This document shows, piece after piece, positions 10,522 through 21,544 of a DNA stretch of 64,000 bases (the stretch's first letter is position 1; each line of letters opens with the position of its first letter). Origin of the DNA: Zingiber officinale. Taxonomy: Eukaryota; Streptophyta; Magnoliopsida; Zingiberales; Zingiberaceae. The DNA lies in contig NC_056000.1 of assembly GCF_018446385.1 (NCBI RefSeq), positions 35,253,511-35,317,510 of the forward strand, in the 5' to 3' direction. Below the pieces are notes generated by a model, which searched no databases, was not told the origin of the DNA, and saw nothing but the letters and a program-made list of their open reading frames with translations. The translations under genes were made by a program, and so were the position numbers.

Positions 10522-12904
10522 TGTTGGAATGTATACTGAAAGCCTAAGCTTTGTAAACATTTATTATGAATAAAGAATCACATTTGGTCTAATTATCTAC
10601 ATTTGTTTGTAGTTGTTCATTTAATTTATATTGTAGATAACATAGTATGTGGTGTCACATACAGAAGATGATGTTATCAGTACCTTATAAATTATAAACA
10701 GTAGCTCACGACCAAAATGGAAAAGGAACAAACCATTAGAAGGTCGTAGTGTAATTAGATATTAGTTTATCTTGACTATATAATTACACTAGTACACTCA
10801 GAGTGTATTGAGTAGGACCATTTGAGGTCGTTTCTTTTATACTGACTTTATAAAGGAACAAAGACCTCGCTTATTATGGAAGTGTGTGCTCTTAATCCTA
10901 ATATAATAACAAGCACATATATTTGATATTTATTTCTTTAATTTATCAATGGGTGAGATTTAGTTCGTTGAATCAATAAACCCGATAAGTTGGGAAATGG
11001 TATCACTTATAGTGTGTGTTGTTGATTATAGAAGGAAACTGTGTCCTAGAGATACTAGGTTGATAATGTCCTCAAGAGGAGCTCATAAAGATTGTCATGT
11101 TAAACCCTGCAGGTGGACTTAGTCCGATACGACAATAAGGTTGTGTGATACTACTCTTGGACTAAGATATTAATTAAATGAGTTGTCGAACTCACTTAAT
11201 TAGTGGACATTCGATATCTTAAACACAGGGAGACTAACACACTCATAATAAGAAGGAGCCCAAAAATGTAATTTGGGATTGGTGCGGTAGTTCAATGATA
11301 GTTCTCTAGTGGAATGAATTATCATTGATAAAATTAAGTTGTGTGTTCGGGCAACACGGGATGCTTAATTTTATCGGAGACCAAACCAATTCCTCCTCTC
11401 GGTCCCTATCGTAGCCTCTTATTTATAGAGTTATATACCCACCTATACCCACCTTCTATACCCACCAATAAGGGGGAACCAAGCTAGGGCCGGCCTAGGT
11501 ATATTATTGGGTGGCCGGCCCTAGCTTGAACCCAAGCTAGTAGGGCCGGCTAAATAAAATTAAAAAGAAATTTAATTTTAATTTTTATTATTATGTGGAA
11601 GATATATTTTAAAGAGAATTAAAATTAAAAAATCTCTTGTAAAAGATCTACAAAAGATTAAAGAAAGAGATTAGATCTCTTTCCTTATTTGTAGATTGGA
11701 GAGATGTTTTATTTTTTCTTTAAAAATTATTCACATGTTGATAAAATTAAAATTATAGAAATTTCCTTTTATCAACCATAAAGAGATTTTAAAGAGAAAT
11801 TTTATTTTTTAAAATTTCCGGAAACAAATTAGGAAGTTTTAATTGTTGATTAAAACTTGTCCTCTTTTGTTTTCCAATGATGGCCGACCATCTCAAGTTA
11901 ATTGGGAAATTTTGTTTTATTTTTCTCAATTAATTCATGTCAAGAAAAATTAAGGAAATTTTATTGTAATTAAATTTCCTAATTTGCCTAGGCCAAGGAA
12001 TATAAAAGAAGGGGTAGGGGTGCCTTCATGAGACACAACCTCTATTATTTTCTCTCCCTCTTTTGTTCCTTGGTGTGGTCGGCCATCCTCTCCCTCTCTT
12101 CCTCTTGTGGTGGCCGAACCTCTCTCCCTTCCTTGGAGCTCTTGTGGTGGCCGGATACTACTTGGAGAAGAAGAAGAAGGAGAGAAAGCTAGCATCTCTT
12201 GGAGCTTGGTTAGTATTTTGGTTTTCTTCTTTGGTGAAGTTCTTCCTTTGTGGCCGAACCTTGCTTGGAGGAGAAGAAGGTGGTTGGTGGTTTCTTATCT
12301 CGGTAGATCGTTGCCCACACAACGTCTGAGGTTAGAAGAGGAATACGGTAGAAGATCAAGAGGTTTTTCTACAAGGTATAACTAGTAATTTCTATTTCCG
12401 CATCATGCTAGTTATTTATGGAAATAATACCAAATACAAGAGGCTTACGTTCTAGAATTTCTAATATGTTTTTTCGAAGTTGTGTTCTTTTGTTTCTTTC
12501 TTTTCCTTGTGATTTGATTGTTCTCTTTGGTTAACCTAAAGTTATTTTAGGAAATTAAATATTAGCTTTCTATTAAAGGTTTTGTCTAGTCGGTGGTGGT
12601 TGCTCCCACATCCAAGAAGGCCATGTGCCTCGCCACGTCAGTACTGGGAACCTTTTATGGAAATTAATATTTAATGGAATTAATAACTTAAGGAGACTTG
12701 GGTCGAACGTGTTAAGTTCCGCAGGAGATCCAAGTCAAAAACCTAAAAGAACAAATAGATTAAGTTTTGGATCAAACGTGTTAAGTTCCGCAGGCGATCC
12801 AAAATTTAATTTAAAAGAACACATGGTAGCTAGGAAAAGGTTCAGACCTTTGTACAAAATTTTTGTACAGTGGAACCTATAGGTTTTCCGAGTAGCAACC
12901 AACA
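10522..12904 (+). repeat. Copia C 3' LTR
   Basis: This 2383-bp LTR is a near-identical partner of 3116-5504. Differences are scattered substitutions (for example near 10869, 10898 and 11128) and small indels in the GGCCGGCC tract near 11480-11550. It carries the same TATA box at 12001-12008. It ends CAACCAACA at 12904 and is followed by the TGAAT target duplication. Confidence 0.95.
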
Positions 12905-15684
12905 TGAATTTGGTTTAATCCTATTGGTCGGCCCTTGCTTGGGCACCAAGCAAGGTGGCCGTGTAACGACCACCCTTCTTACTACTACTATTACTCTCTA
13001 AGAGTGACCGTTACTTAACTACTAACTCTACTTAACCGGTATGATTAAAAACCACATGGAAATCCTACCGAAAAATTTCGACAGAATCTCCCCTGTACTG
13101 GTGACCTTAAACTGATATACAAACACAATATACCTCAACCACAGGCGGCTGGAACATCTATCAAGCAACTCATACAGTAAATAATCCAAAACAAAAGAAA
13201 ACTATACCAGAAATCATCACACAAGATTACAATTCATCTACTATGCCCTAATAACATCAAATTAACATATACCATCCCAAATACTAAAATGCGGAAACTT
13301 AATAATGAATTACAACTTCTTACTTCCAAATTTTCTTATCATCATAAATAAAGAATCAATCTAAACAAATTCTTAGCTAAGTCCCAGGGCTTCCATAGTC
13401 CTGACATCACACATCCTTCGAGCACCTCCTTGTCGCCTTCCTTTCTATATCTTTTCCTTTTCTGTATCTGCAGTAAGAGTAAATGCAATCTATAAGCAAA
13501 ATACTTAGTAAGCACTATCTAACTCACAAAATCTCAATATGCATGTACATATATCTATAACATGATCTAACTGATTACTTACTGAAGACTACTCATACTC
13601 ATCTACTAATAAAAGAACAAGGCATGCTGAAATGCTAACCATGTAAAGCTACTCATGCTAAGAAAATAGAAAAGAACAGTAAGCTAATCTAAATAGCATG
13701 CTAGCATAAAAGAAAACTCAACTTACTGATTTTAAAACAAAGTGAAACTTAATTCATCTGTTTTAAACTTATTCTTTAATACTTTATACTTATGTGAAAC
13801 TTACTTTACTTGTTCGAAAACTTATACTTATAATACTTCAAAATAGTAATCAACTTCTCTTGAGCCCGACAACTGTACTTGCTTTTACTTTTGTAATGAC
13901 CCGACCCATTTGGCGTCCCATTTGGCAACCCTCAGGTTGTCGACCGTCGACCGTCGGCCGTGCCGTTACTACTATGTTATCTAAACCTAGGGACGACTAT
14001 GGGAGCCCAGACCAAGGACAACTGAGAGTCCAGTACAGTGCCACTGATAAAAGTAAAATACTTGTTATCTTTTAATACTTCTAATATATAATGCCTCGGC
14101 ATTTTTTTTTAGCACCTTGTGTGCCAAAATCCCTAAAGTCTTGACTTTGGGATCTACTTAAGGCCTTGGCCTTTTCTTTCTTTTCTTTATCTTTCTTATA
14201 CTTTTTTTTATCTTTCTTATATTTTTCTTTATCTTTCTTATACTTTTCTTAAACCCAAAATACTGTTAGGGTATCTTTCGTATGCATCTATGAATGAAAC
14301 TAACTATGTAACACATAATCATGCATAGAATACAAAAGAAATCTGCACATACAATACTTATCAAAAATTTGCATACAAAGCTTAACATAAATTCTGCACT
14401 GCTCTACTTAATAAAAATCTGTACTGCGATACTTTAAGCATGCTTCCATAGAAATAAAAAGAAAACTTAACTAGTTAAATCCCTAACTAGTTAAATTCCT
14501 AACTACCAACATGTATCATCTATCATTCAATCCTAAACCACCAATGATCATACATCTAATTTTCGGCAATACTAACAGGTAGTAAAACAAAATTCTTCAA
14601 CATGCTACAATGGAAATTAGAAGAAGGAAATCAAATCTCAGAATTAAATCTGCACATGCTAAAACTAAACTAAATCTGCATTTGCTTAATGAAACTAAAC
14701 TAAATCTGCACTTAATGAATATGAAATCTATTAGTGCATGATAAAATATATACTACATCACTAATTGTTCCATAATTCCAAAACTCCTAAGAAGTTAGGT
14801 GAAGTATCTACATTAAATTTACTAATGCAACAACTTGCAAGTATCATAAAACTCAATTGTAAGGGTTCAACAACGCAAAACAGAGATCAAATTCCTCAAC
14901 AAAGAAACCGAACAATCTCGAGAGGCAATTCTATATCAAATCTCAGCTTCAAACAATGTTCACAGAAACCAAACGAAATGCAACTAGATCATCTACAGAT
15001 TCTGAATTTTTTTCAGCAAGGCAAGGCATAAGGAAAGAATGCTATTACGATAAAATAAATTGATACATGAAGATGATGGTATGCGTGAATCTGCTGGAAT
15101 TTAAAACTTGGGTAAAGCTTAATCGAAAATCTGCACTTAATAGTGGTTCTTCCTGCTATGTGTCACGGCAACAAAAGAAAGCACAAAACCTAAAAATTCT
15201 GCATACCCTAGTGTCACGGCAAAGAGAAACCAAGCCCAATCATAGTTATTCTGCAGTAACCCTCAAAACACAAACCTACATGCTTAATCTAATTACTTTA
15301 TTCCTTTGAAATCCACGGTGGAAATTTCAAAACCAAATCAAACTTACAACATACTTCGAATTCAAGAAGAACAAAGCGTCCGAAACTACTCTACTGCAGG
15401 TGAGGAAGCACTTACCTTGGGTATCTTGGACTTACAACCGAGAAGGAGGCTTCTAGGGCTTTCGGCGAGCTCGAAATCCCGACTCTTCTTCGTGCTCCCG
15501 ACTCCTCCTCGTCGAGAAGAGCTTAAGGAGATGGAGGAACCCCTCGAAGAACCTTGGTCGACCGCCGGATCGAAGCCCTAGCTTCGGTTGTGATTTCGCC
15601 CAAGCAGGAGCCTACGCCATTGCCGTGTGCGAGAGGAGGAATTTTTGAGGGAAAAGAAAATAATTAATCCCTTTCTTAACTTAT

Positions 15685-15693
15685 CCTTTTATA
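15685..15693 (-). promoter_or_regulatory. TATA box of the Gypsy-like LTR
   Basis: On the minus strand the sequence reads TATAAAAGG. It is the best promoter-like site in this LTR and supports minus orientation. Confidence 0.5.
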
Positions 15694-15769
15694 ACCTAGG
15701 GTATTCTGTTATGGCTTAAGAATATTTTGTGCCTTACTCTTTCACGAAACATCAGCGTGCGTGCTTGGT

Positions 15770-15990
15770 CCGCTAGAAAGGCGAATTCCCGAAGGTCTCG
15801 GGTTCGAGCCGCCCTCGGCTCCTTTTAAACGGAAACTTTATTTCGTTTCTTAAGACCGCTTAACTATATTTAATTCCCTTATATTATAACAAAACAGCCG
15901 TGGAACAGTTGGCTAACCGGATTCATTTAAGGCTTGCCTTAACCCAAGATCCACGGTTCGAATCTCGGCTTGGACATTCTTTTTTTTTTT
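15770..15990. other. Two tRNA-type B-box motifs within the solo LTR
   Basis: GGGTTCGAGCC near 15809-15819 and CGGTTCGAATC near 15954-15964 match the tRNA gene B-box. The second is preceded by TTGGCTAACCGG, which resembles an A-box. AGCCG near 15897 could pair with CGGCT near 15967. A full cloverleaf does not fold convincingly, so this is not called as a tRNA gene. A poly-T run follows at about 15980-15998. Confidence 0.4.
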
Positions 15991-17633
15991 TTTTTTTTGC
16001 AACTTCTTTCGTTTAGTAAAAATACTAAACGATCTCCAAAAATTACATAAAAATACTCTAAAAATTTCTAAAAATCTCTAGAATTTTTTTATAGCATTTC
16101 TAAATATTTTTAAGAACTTTTAGAACTCCTAATGAGGAAAATTGGGTCGTTACAGGCCGGCCACAATTAAAAGGAAAGGAAAAATAATTTTTAAAAAATT
16201 TTACAAGAAGAAATCCTCTTATAAAATTTACAAGCTCTCTTTCCTAAAGTATGAGTTAAAAAAGGAAAGTTTCTAAAAATTAAAACCATGTTTTAAAATT
16301 TAAAAAACTCTCTTATAAAATTTCCTTTTTTAACATGGTGATAGAAAATTTAAATTTTAAAACTTTTTTTCCTTTTTTTTTCTTAAACCATAAGGATGGT
16401 TAAAAAAGGAAAGTTTTAAAATCTTTTAAACTCTCTATTTAAACATGTGGCCTAATTCAAATAAGGAAAGTTTTTTTAAAAAATAAAAATAAAAATCTCT
16501 CTTTTAAAACTTATAGTTTTCTACAAAGAGAAAATTTTAAAAATTCAAAACAACCCTCCCTTTTTGAATTATTATGGCCGACCCCTACAAGCTTGGTCAC
16601 CAAGCTATAGGGCCGGCCCTTTCAAGAGGATGTGGTCGGCCATTGCTTGGTCACCAAGCAATGGTCTGACCCCCTTCTTGGACACCAAGAAGAGACTTAC
16701 ATTTGGATGGACTTGAGGCTATAATGAGGCTACGACAGGGACCTATAGGAGAAATTGGTTTTGACCTTCCGATGAGCTTGAGTATCCCGTTTTCACCCCG
16801 AACACACAACTCAAGTTCATCGATAATAACTCATTCCACTAGAGAGTTATTACCACACTACCGCACCAATCCCAAATTACATTATGGGCTCCTTCTTATC
16901 ATGAGTGTGTTAGTCTCCCTGTGTTTAAGATTACGAATGTCCACTAATTAAGTAAGTTACTGACAACTTACTTAATTAATATCTAGCTCCAAGAGTAGTA
17001 CCACTCAACTTTATTGTCATGTCGGACTATGTCCACCTGCAGGGTTTAACATGGCAATCCTTATGAGCTCCTCTTGGTGGCATTCTCAACCTAGATAACT
17101 AGGACACAGATTCCTTTTATAATCAACAACACACACTATAAGTAATATCATTTCCCAACTTATCGGGCATATTGATTTATCGAGCTAAACCTCACCCTTT
17201 GATAAATCAAAGAAATAAATATTAAATATATGTGCTTGTTATTATATTAGGATTAAGAGCACACACTTCCATAATAACTAAGGTTTAGTTCTTTTACTAA
17301 GTCGGTACAACAAGAACATACCTAAATGATCCTACTCAATACACTTAAAGTGTATTAGTGTAATTTATTAGTCAAGATAAACTAATACTTAATTACACTA
17401 CAACTATACTGATAATTTGTTCCTTTCTATCTTAGTCGCGAGCAACTATTTATAATTTATAGAGAACCGACAACATGATCTTCTGAGTGTGACACCACAC
17501 TCCATGTTGTCTACTATATAAATTAATTGAACAATTACATTTAATAAATAAATATAGATATTGACCAATGTGATTCTTTTATTTTAACAAATAAATGTTT
17601 ACAAGAGCTAGGCTTTTAGTATACACTCCAACA

Positions 17634-17813
17634 CGTCCAATGTCGTGTTCGGAGCTTCTTTCCTTTCTTGTCCTTTGGGACTTTGAATGGCTCTTTGACC
17701 ACCATCATTGTATCCCAATTGGTGTTGAAGAAGACCTCCATCTTCATCATCCAATACGTGATGTCCCATAAGCCTTCACCTTCAAACTTTGGTGGTTCTA
17801 TCAAGTCGGTCAT
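17634..17813 (-). pseudogene. Copia B gag, N-terminal segment
   Basis: Sixty in-frame codons run from ATG (17811-17813): MTDLIEPPKFEGEGLWDITY followed by MKMEVFF. This is the start of a plant Copia gag with the usual PPKF.G pattern. It is cut at 17634 by the solo LTR and continues, still in frame, at 2168 going down. The remaining gag is at 1781-2173. Apart from the insertions no stop is seen in this gag. Confidence 0.75.
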
Positions 17814-17854
17814 CTTGTGCTTCCTTGGTGGTTAGTCCAACGGAGAGCAACCTA

Positions 17855-17866
17855 GCTCTGATACCA
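17855..17866 (-). other. Primer-binding site of Copia B
   Basis: The minus strand reads TGGTATCAGAGC two bases after the LTR end, matching initiator-Met tRNA. It is 41 bases upstream of the gag ATG. Confidence 0.9.
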
Positions 17867-17868
17867 CT

Positions 17869-18893
17869 TGTTGGAGGATCTTGCGGCCGGCTAGAAGGGG
17901 GGTTGAATGGACGGCGCCCCCAATTACTCGCTTCCTACGTATTCGTTAGTGTGCAAGCGAAAATACAAATACTAATTACGATTACAAAAGCTAATGACAA
18001 AGAAAAGAACAAGCAAACCAATGCACGTCGATGTAACGTGGTTCGGAGATGATGCTCCTGCTCCACGGCTGTCCGTAAGGTGGACGATCCCGATCCTTCG
18101 GTCGATTAGCCCCCGGCAAACTCCGGCTACTCAAACAACTCCTTGTGGGTGGAGAAACCTCACCACAACATCAACCAAGAACACTTGGACACAAGAAACC
18201 TTGAGCACTTTGGTGACTACTAATTAGGCTTTAACCAAGTCTAATTTCGTTAGCTTGGCCGGCCATCCCAAGCTCCTTATAAAGCTTGGAGCAAATCAGT
18301 AGGCTGATTTGCCCGTTACCAGTCGATTGGTCCTTGCACCAGTCGACTGGTGCCAGCCCAATGGCTCTCTTAACGGCCCTCTACCAATCGATTGGTCTCA
18401 GGACCAGTCGACTGATCCTAGCCATTTCGGGCACAGAAGCTCTCTGTGCTCACCACCAGTCGACTGGTCCCAGTACCAATCGACTGGTACACCCCTAAAC
18501 CTAGGGTTTCCCATCCTGAGTACATTTCTCTCGCACTCGGACCCTCACGACTCACTTGACTCTTCTTTGCAGCCTTGACCTCTTTCCTTCAGGCCTACTT
18601 CCTTTGGCTCTCGTCCCTCAGATGCATTCAAGCCCGCGGCTTGCCCCCAATGCCATCCTTCGCGTATGCCTCGAAGTCGCCTCCCTCGGCCTTTGTCCTT
18701 GCTGCCTTGTCCATGGTCCCTTGGATGCTCCATCCTTCACTGGACCCGAAGCCGTCAACCTAAGTCACATGTGTATCCTACAGTCCTGCACAACTCAAGT
18801 ACACATATCAAATAACGAGGGTAATCCTAACTTAAACTCTTTGCCCAAATACCAAAACACATGGTCCCACGGACCATTGGGATTGCTCCAACA
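17869..18893 (-). mobile_element. Copia B 5' LTR
   Basis: This 1025-bp LTR begins (minus strand) TGTTGGAGCAATCCCAATGG at 18893 and ends GATCCTCCAACA at 17869. It carries an array of ACCAGTCGACTGGT-like palindromes at 18310-18492. The far flank 18894-18898 (GAGAT) should be the target duplication, whose partner is off-window. The LTR interrupts a GGCCGGCC-family LTR. Confidence 0.85.
18310..18492. repeat. ACCAGTCGACTGGT palindrome cluster
   Basis: Six to eight copies of a palindrome close to ACCAGTCGACTGGT, some as ACCAATCGATTGGT, are spaced by 10-40 bp within the Copia B LTR. The array parallels the unrelated palindrome array in LTR A. Confidence 0.8.
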
Positions 18894-20188
18894 GAGATTC
18901 GGCTACCAAAAGCTCCTCCAAGGATGAAGATATTTGGCCACCACCAAGCTCCAAGGGATGCTAAAAATATCACCTCCTTTTCTCTCCTTCTTCTCCAAGC
19001 AAGATCCGGCCACCACAAGGACTCCAAGGATGAGATGAGGTTCGACCACATGATGGAGAGAAGAGAAAAGAGAAGGGGATGATGGCGGCCACACCAAGAA
19101 GAGAGGGGAGGAAATAGAATAGAGGTTGTTCTCGTGAAGGCACCCCTACGACCCTACCCCCTCTTTTATATCCTTGGTCATGACAAATAAGGAAATTTTT
19201 TGCCAAAATTAAAACTCCTTATTTCCTTGTCAATGGTTTATTAATGAATTTTTAATTAAAAACTCCTTACCACCTCTCTATGGCCGGCCACATCAACACA
19301 AGCAAATAAGGAAATTTTTCGCTAGAAAAATTAAAGCTTCCTAATTTACTTCCGAAAAAATTTTAAAAATAAAATTTCTCCTTTTAATCCTTTCATGGTA
19401 GTTTATAAAAGGAAAATTTTATAATTTAAAATTTTCTTTTAAACATGTGGATGATTTACAAATAAGAAAAGTTTTCACCAAAATTAAAACCATCCTTTTA
19501 ATCTACAAATAAGGAAAGAGATTAATCTCTTCTCTTAATCTTTTGTAGAAAGCTATAAAAGGAAATTTTTAATTTTTAAACTCTCTTTTAAATCATGGCT
19601 TCCACATAAGAAAATTTTTTAAAAAAAAAAATCCTTTTCAATTTAATAGGGTCGGTCACCTAAGCTTGGGCTCCAAGCAATTGGCCGGCCACCTTAAAGG
19701 CTCAACCTTTAGGCTTGGCCGGCCTTAAGCTTGAGCTTCAAGCTTGGCTTGGCCGGCCCCTATAGGTTGGGTGAAAAGGTGGGTATAGGTGGGTATAATT
19801 CTCTATATACAAGAGGCTACGATAGGGACCGAGAGGAGGAATTGGTTTTGGTCTCCCGATGAAATTAAGCTTCCCGTGTTCACCCCGAACACCCAACTTA
19901 ATTTCATCAATAATAATTCATTCCACTAAAGAATTGTTATTGAACTACCGCACCAATCCCAAATTACATTTTTGGGCTCCTTCTTATTATGAGTGTGTTA
20001 GTCTTCCTGTGTTTAAGATGTCGAATGTCCACTAATTAAATGAGTTACTGATAACTTACTTAATTAATATCTTAGTCCAAGAGTAGTACCACTCAACCTC
20101 ATCATCATGTCGGACTAAGTCCACCTGCAGGGTTTAACATGACAATCCTTATGAGCTCCTCTTGGAGTCATTCTCAACCTAGATTACT
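18894..20188 (-). mobile_element. Truncated Copia LTR of the GGCCGGCC family
   Basis: The sequence aligns by eye with 56100-57530 of the solo LTR near the right end: the same GGCCGGCC tract (near 19680-19760), the same TACGATAGGGACCGAGAGG block (19816-19834) and the same CTAATTAAATGAGTTACTG block. It is cut by Copia B at 18893. At 20188 it stops abruptly against hAT sequence, so the LTR start (about 500 bp) is missing. It is the oldest layer of the left stack. Confidence 0.75.
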
Positions 20189-20204
20189 AGGGGCCTAAAA
20201 AATG

Positions 20205-21537
20205 GAATGAGACCTAAAAAATTTCTACGTGATATACCAACACGTTGGAATTCAACATACCAATTATTACAAGATTCATTTGAATATAAAGAATTATTAT
20301 GTTCATTTTTGCATAAAATACTAATATATATTTATTTTCACAACAATGGAATATTTATAGTAGTATTTGTGAAATTTTAAAAGTATTTAATGATGCAACC
20401 GAACAACTTTCCGGTGTTTATTATCCCACTGTTCAATTAGTTTTAGAAAAAATTTCTAATATAGTATTAGTTTTAAATGAACATATTAATAATGAATCTT
20501 TATCTCCTTGCATCTTAGCCATGAAAACTAAATGGGAAAAATATTTTTATTTTATTCCTGAAATTTATTTAATTGCATTTGCTTTAGATCCTAGATTTAA
20601 ATTAGAAGTTTTACAAGAAATGTTAACTTTATATTACGATGCTTTAATTTTAATTGAAGATTCTTCTTCTCCTTATCCAGTTAATATTATATATAATGTT
20701 AGAATTTATTTATATGATATATAATCAATATTATGCAAAATATGGAACACAAAGTAATATTTCTAAAATACAACAAACTACTAGTAGTAATTTAAAACTT
20801 ATAAAAGCACAACTTTTATTAAAAGAATGGACAAAACGTCCACGAGGATCCTCAAGTTCTTCACAGAAACTTGAGAATTATTTTACGACTTCTTTTGATT
20901 TTAATGAAGCAGATAGCAAAAATTTCGATATCTTAAAGTGCTAGTCACAGAAGGCTCAAAGCTTTCCTATCCTCTCCGTGATTGCCAAAGAAATTTTAGC
21001 GTATCTAGTGTCAACTGTTGCTTTGGAGCAGACGTTCAGATGAACGACGATCAACTTTGCCTCCCGACTCATTGCAAGCCCAAGCATTACTGGACAATTG
21101 GACCAGAGCGAAGAAAAGAATTCAAGGAATGCAACTTTCAGATGACGAAGTTGAAGATTTTGATACTAAAGAAACGAATACGACGGCAACAGGAAATGGA
21201 AGTGAGTGAAATTGTAAAAGAATAAAAATGTAAAAGAACTACGTAGGCTTTGATTCCCCTAAGGGGATACGTAGGCAACTTAAATAAGTACTAGCCCTTT
21301 TTCCAATAAATTTTAATTTGTAATTTGTAATGTTTAATTTTAAATTTTAAATTTTTTTAACATAATAATCTTGAACCGTGACGAACCGTGAATCGAACCG
21401 TGAATCGACAGTTCCAAACCGTGAACTATAACCGTCTTGGGAGGTTAAGTTAAGGGTCGACATGCCTGGAACCGTCGAACCGGCGGTTTTGAACTGTCGA
21501 ACCGTCGGTTCCGAACTGTGGTCAGGTCTACTCACCC
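20205..21537 (+). pseudogene. hAT transposase C-terminal remnant and element end
   Basis: Translation in mixed frames gives LRDIPTRWNSTYQLL (from about 20219), a core hAT motif, then MKTKWEKYFYFIPEIYLIAF at 20521 with LDPRFK, and finally the dimerisation region with STVALEQTF near 21010 and RRSTLPPDSLQAQALLDNW at 21040. Stops and frameshifts are numerous. The coding part ends near 21210. It is followed by repeats of GAACCGTGAA and GAACCGTCGG up to a GGTCTACTCACCC terminus near 21537. The N-terminus and left end are lost at the junction with the LTR remnant. Confidence 0.8.
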
Positions 21538-21544
21538 TCTTTTG

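Larger units (their letters stand above)
3116..12904 (+). mobile_element. Copia C: complete LTR retrotransposon with degenerate coding region
   Basis: The element has two near-identical LTRs (3116-5504 and 10522-12904), a Met-tRNA primer site, gag-pol in Copia order (protease, integrase, reverse transcriptase, RNase H), a purine tract and a perfect 5-bp target duplication TGAAT (3111-3115 and 12905-12909). Total length is 9789 bp. The LTRs differ only at scattered sites, so insertion was fairly recent, yet the coding region carries a frameshift and many stops, mainly in the reverse transcriptase. It can move only if supplied with proteins in trans. It landed inside an older LTR of its own family. 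Confidence 0.95.
12962..16154 (-). mobile_element. Gypsy-like solo LTR, 3.2 kb
   Basis: The insertion begins TGTAACGACC and ends GGTCGTTACA, a perfect 10-bp inverted terminus, flanked by GGCCG at 12957-12961 and 16155-16159. This is a single LTR-like unit with a 5-bp TSD and no gag-pol. The TGTAACGACCC terminus is typical of Del/Tekay-type Gypsy LTRs (established knowledge; the lineage call is inference). Minus orientation is favoured by a TATAAAAGG box on that strand at 15685-15693. No primer site or protein domain was found. Open frames at 13794-14075 and 14765-15581 are not recognisable proteins. Confidence 0.75.
2174..17633 (-). mobile_element. Old Copia solo LTR, split by two later insertions
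   Basis: This LTR survives as three pieces: 2174-3115, 12905-12961 and 16155-17633, about 2.47 kb when the insertions are removed. On the minus strand it begins TGTTGGAGTGTATACTAAAAGC at 17633 and ends near AACCATCA at 2174. It is clearly related to the Copia C LTR and to the solo LTR at 55452-58052. The flanks TGTCC (2169-2173) and CGTCC (17634-17638) match at four of five bases, consistent with an aged target duplication. No internal region remains, so it is a recombination-derived solo LTR. It interrupts Copia B gag. Confidence 0.8.

Noticed and set aside
15890..15975. tRNA gene
   Set aside because: B-box and partial acceptor pairing are present, but the T-arm and anticodon arm do not pair, so only a tRNA-like remnant is recorded.
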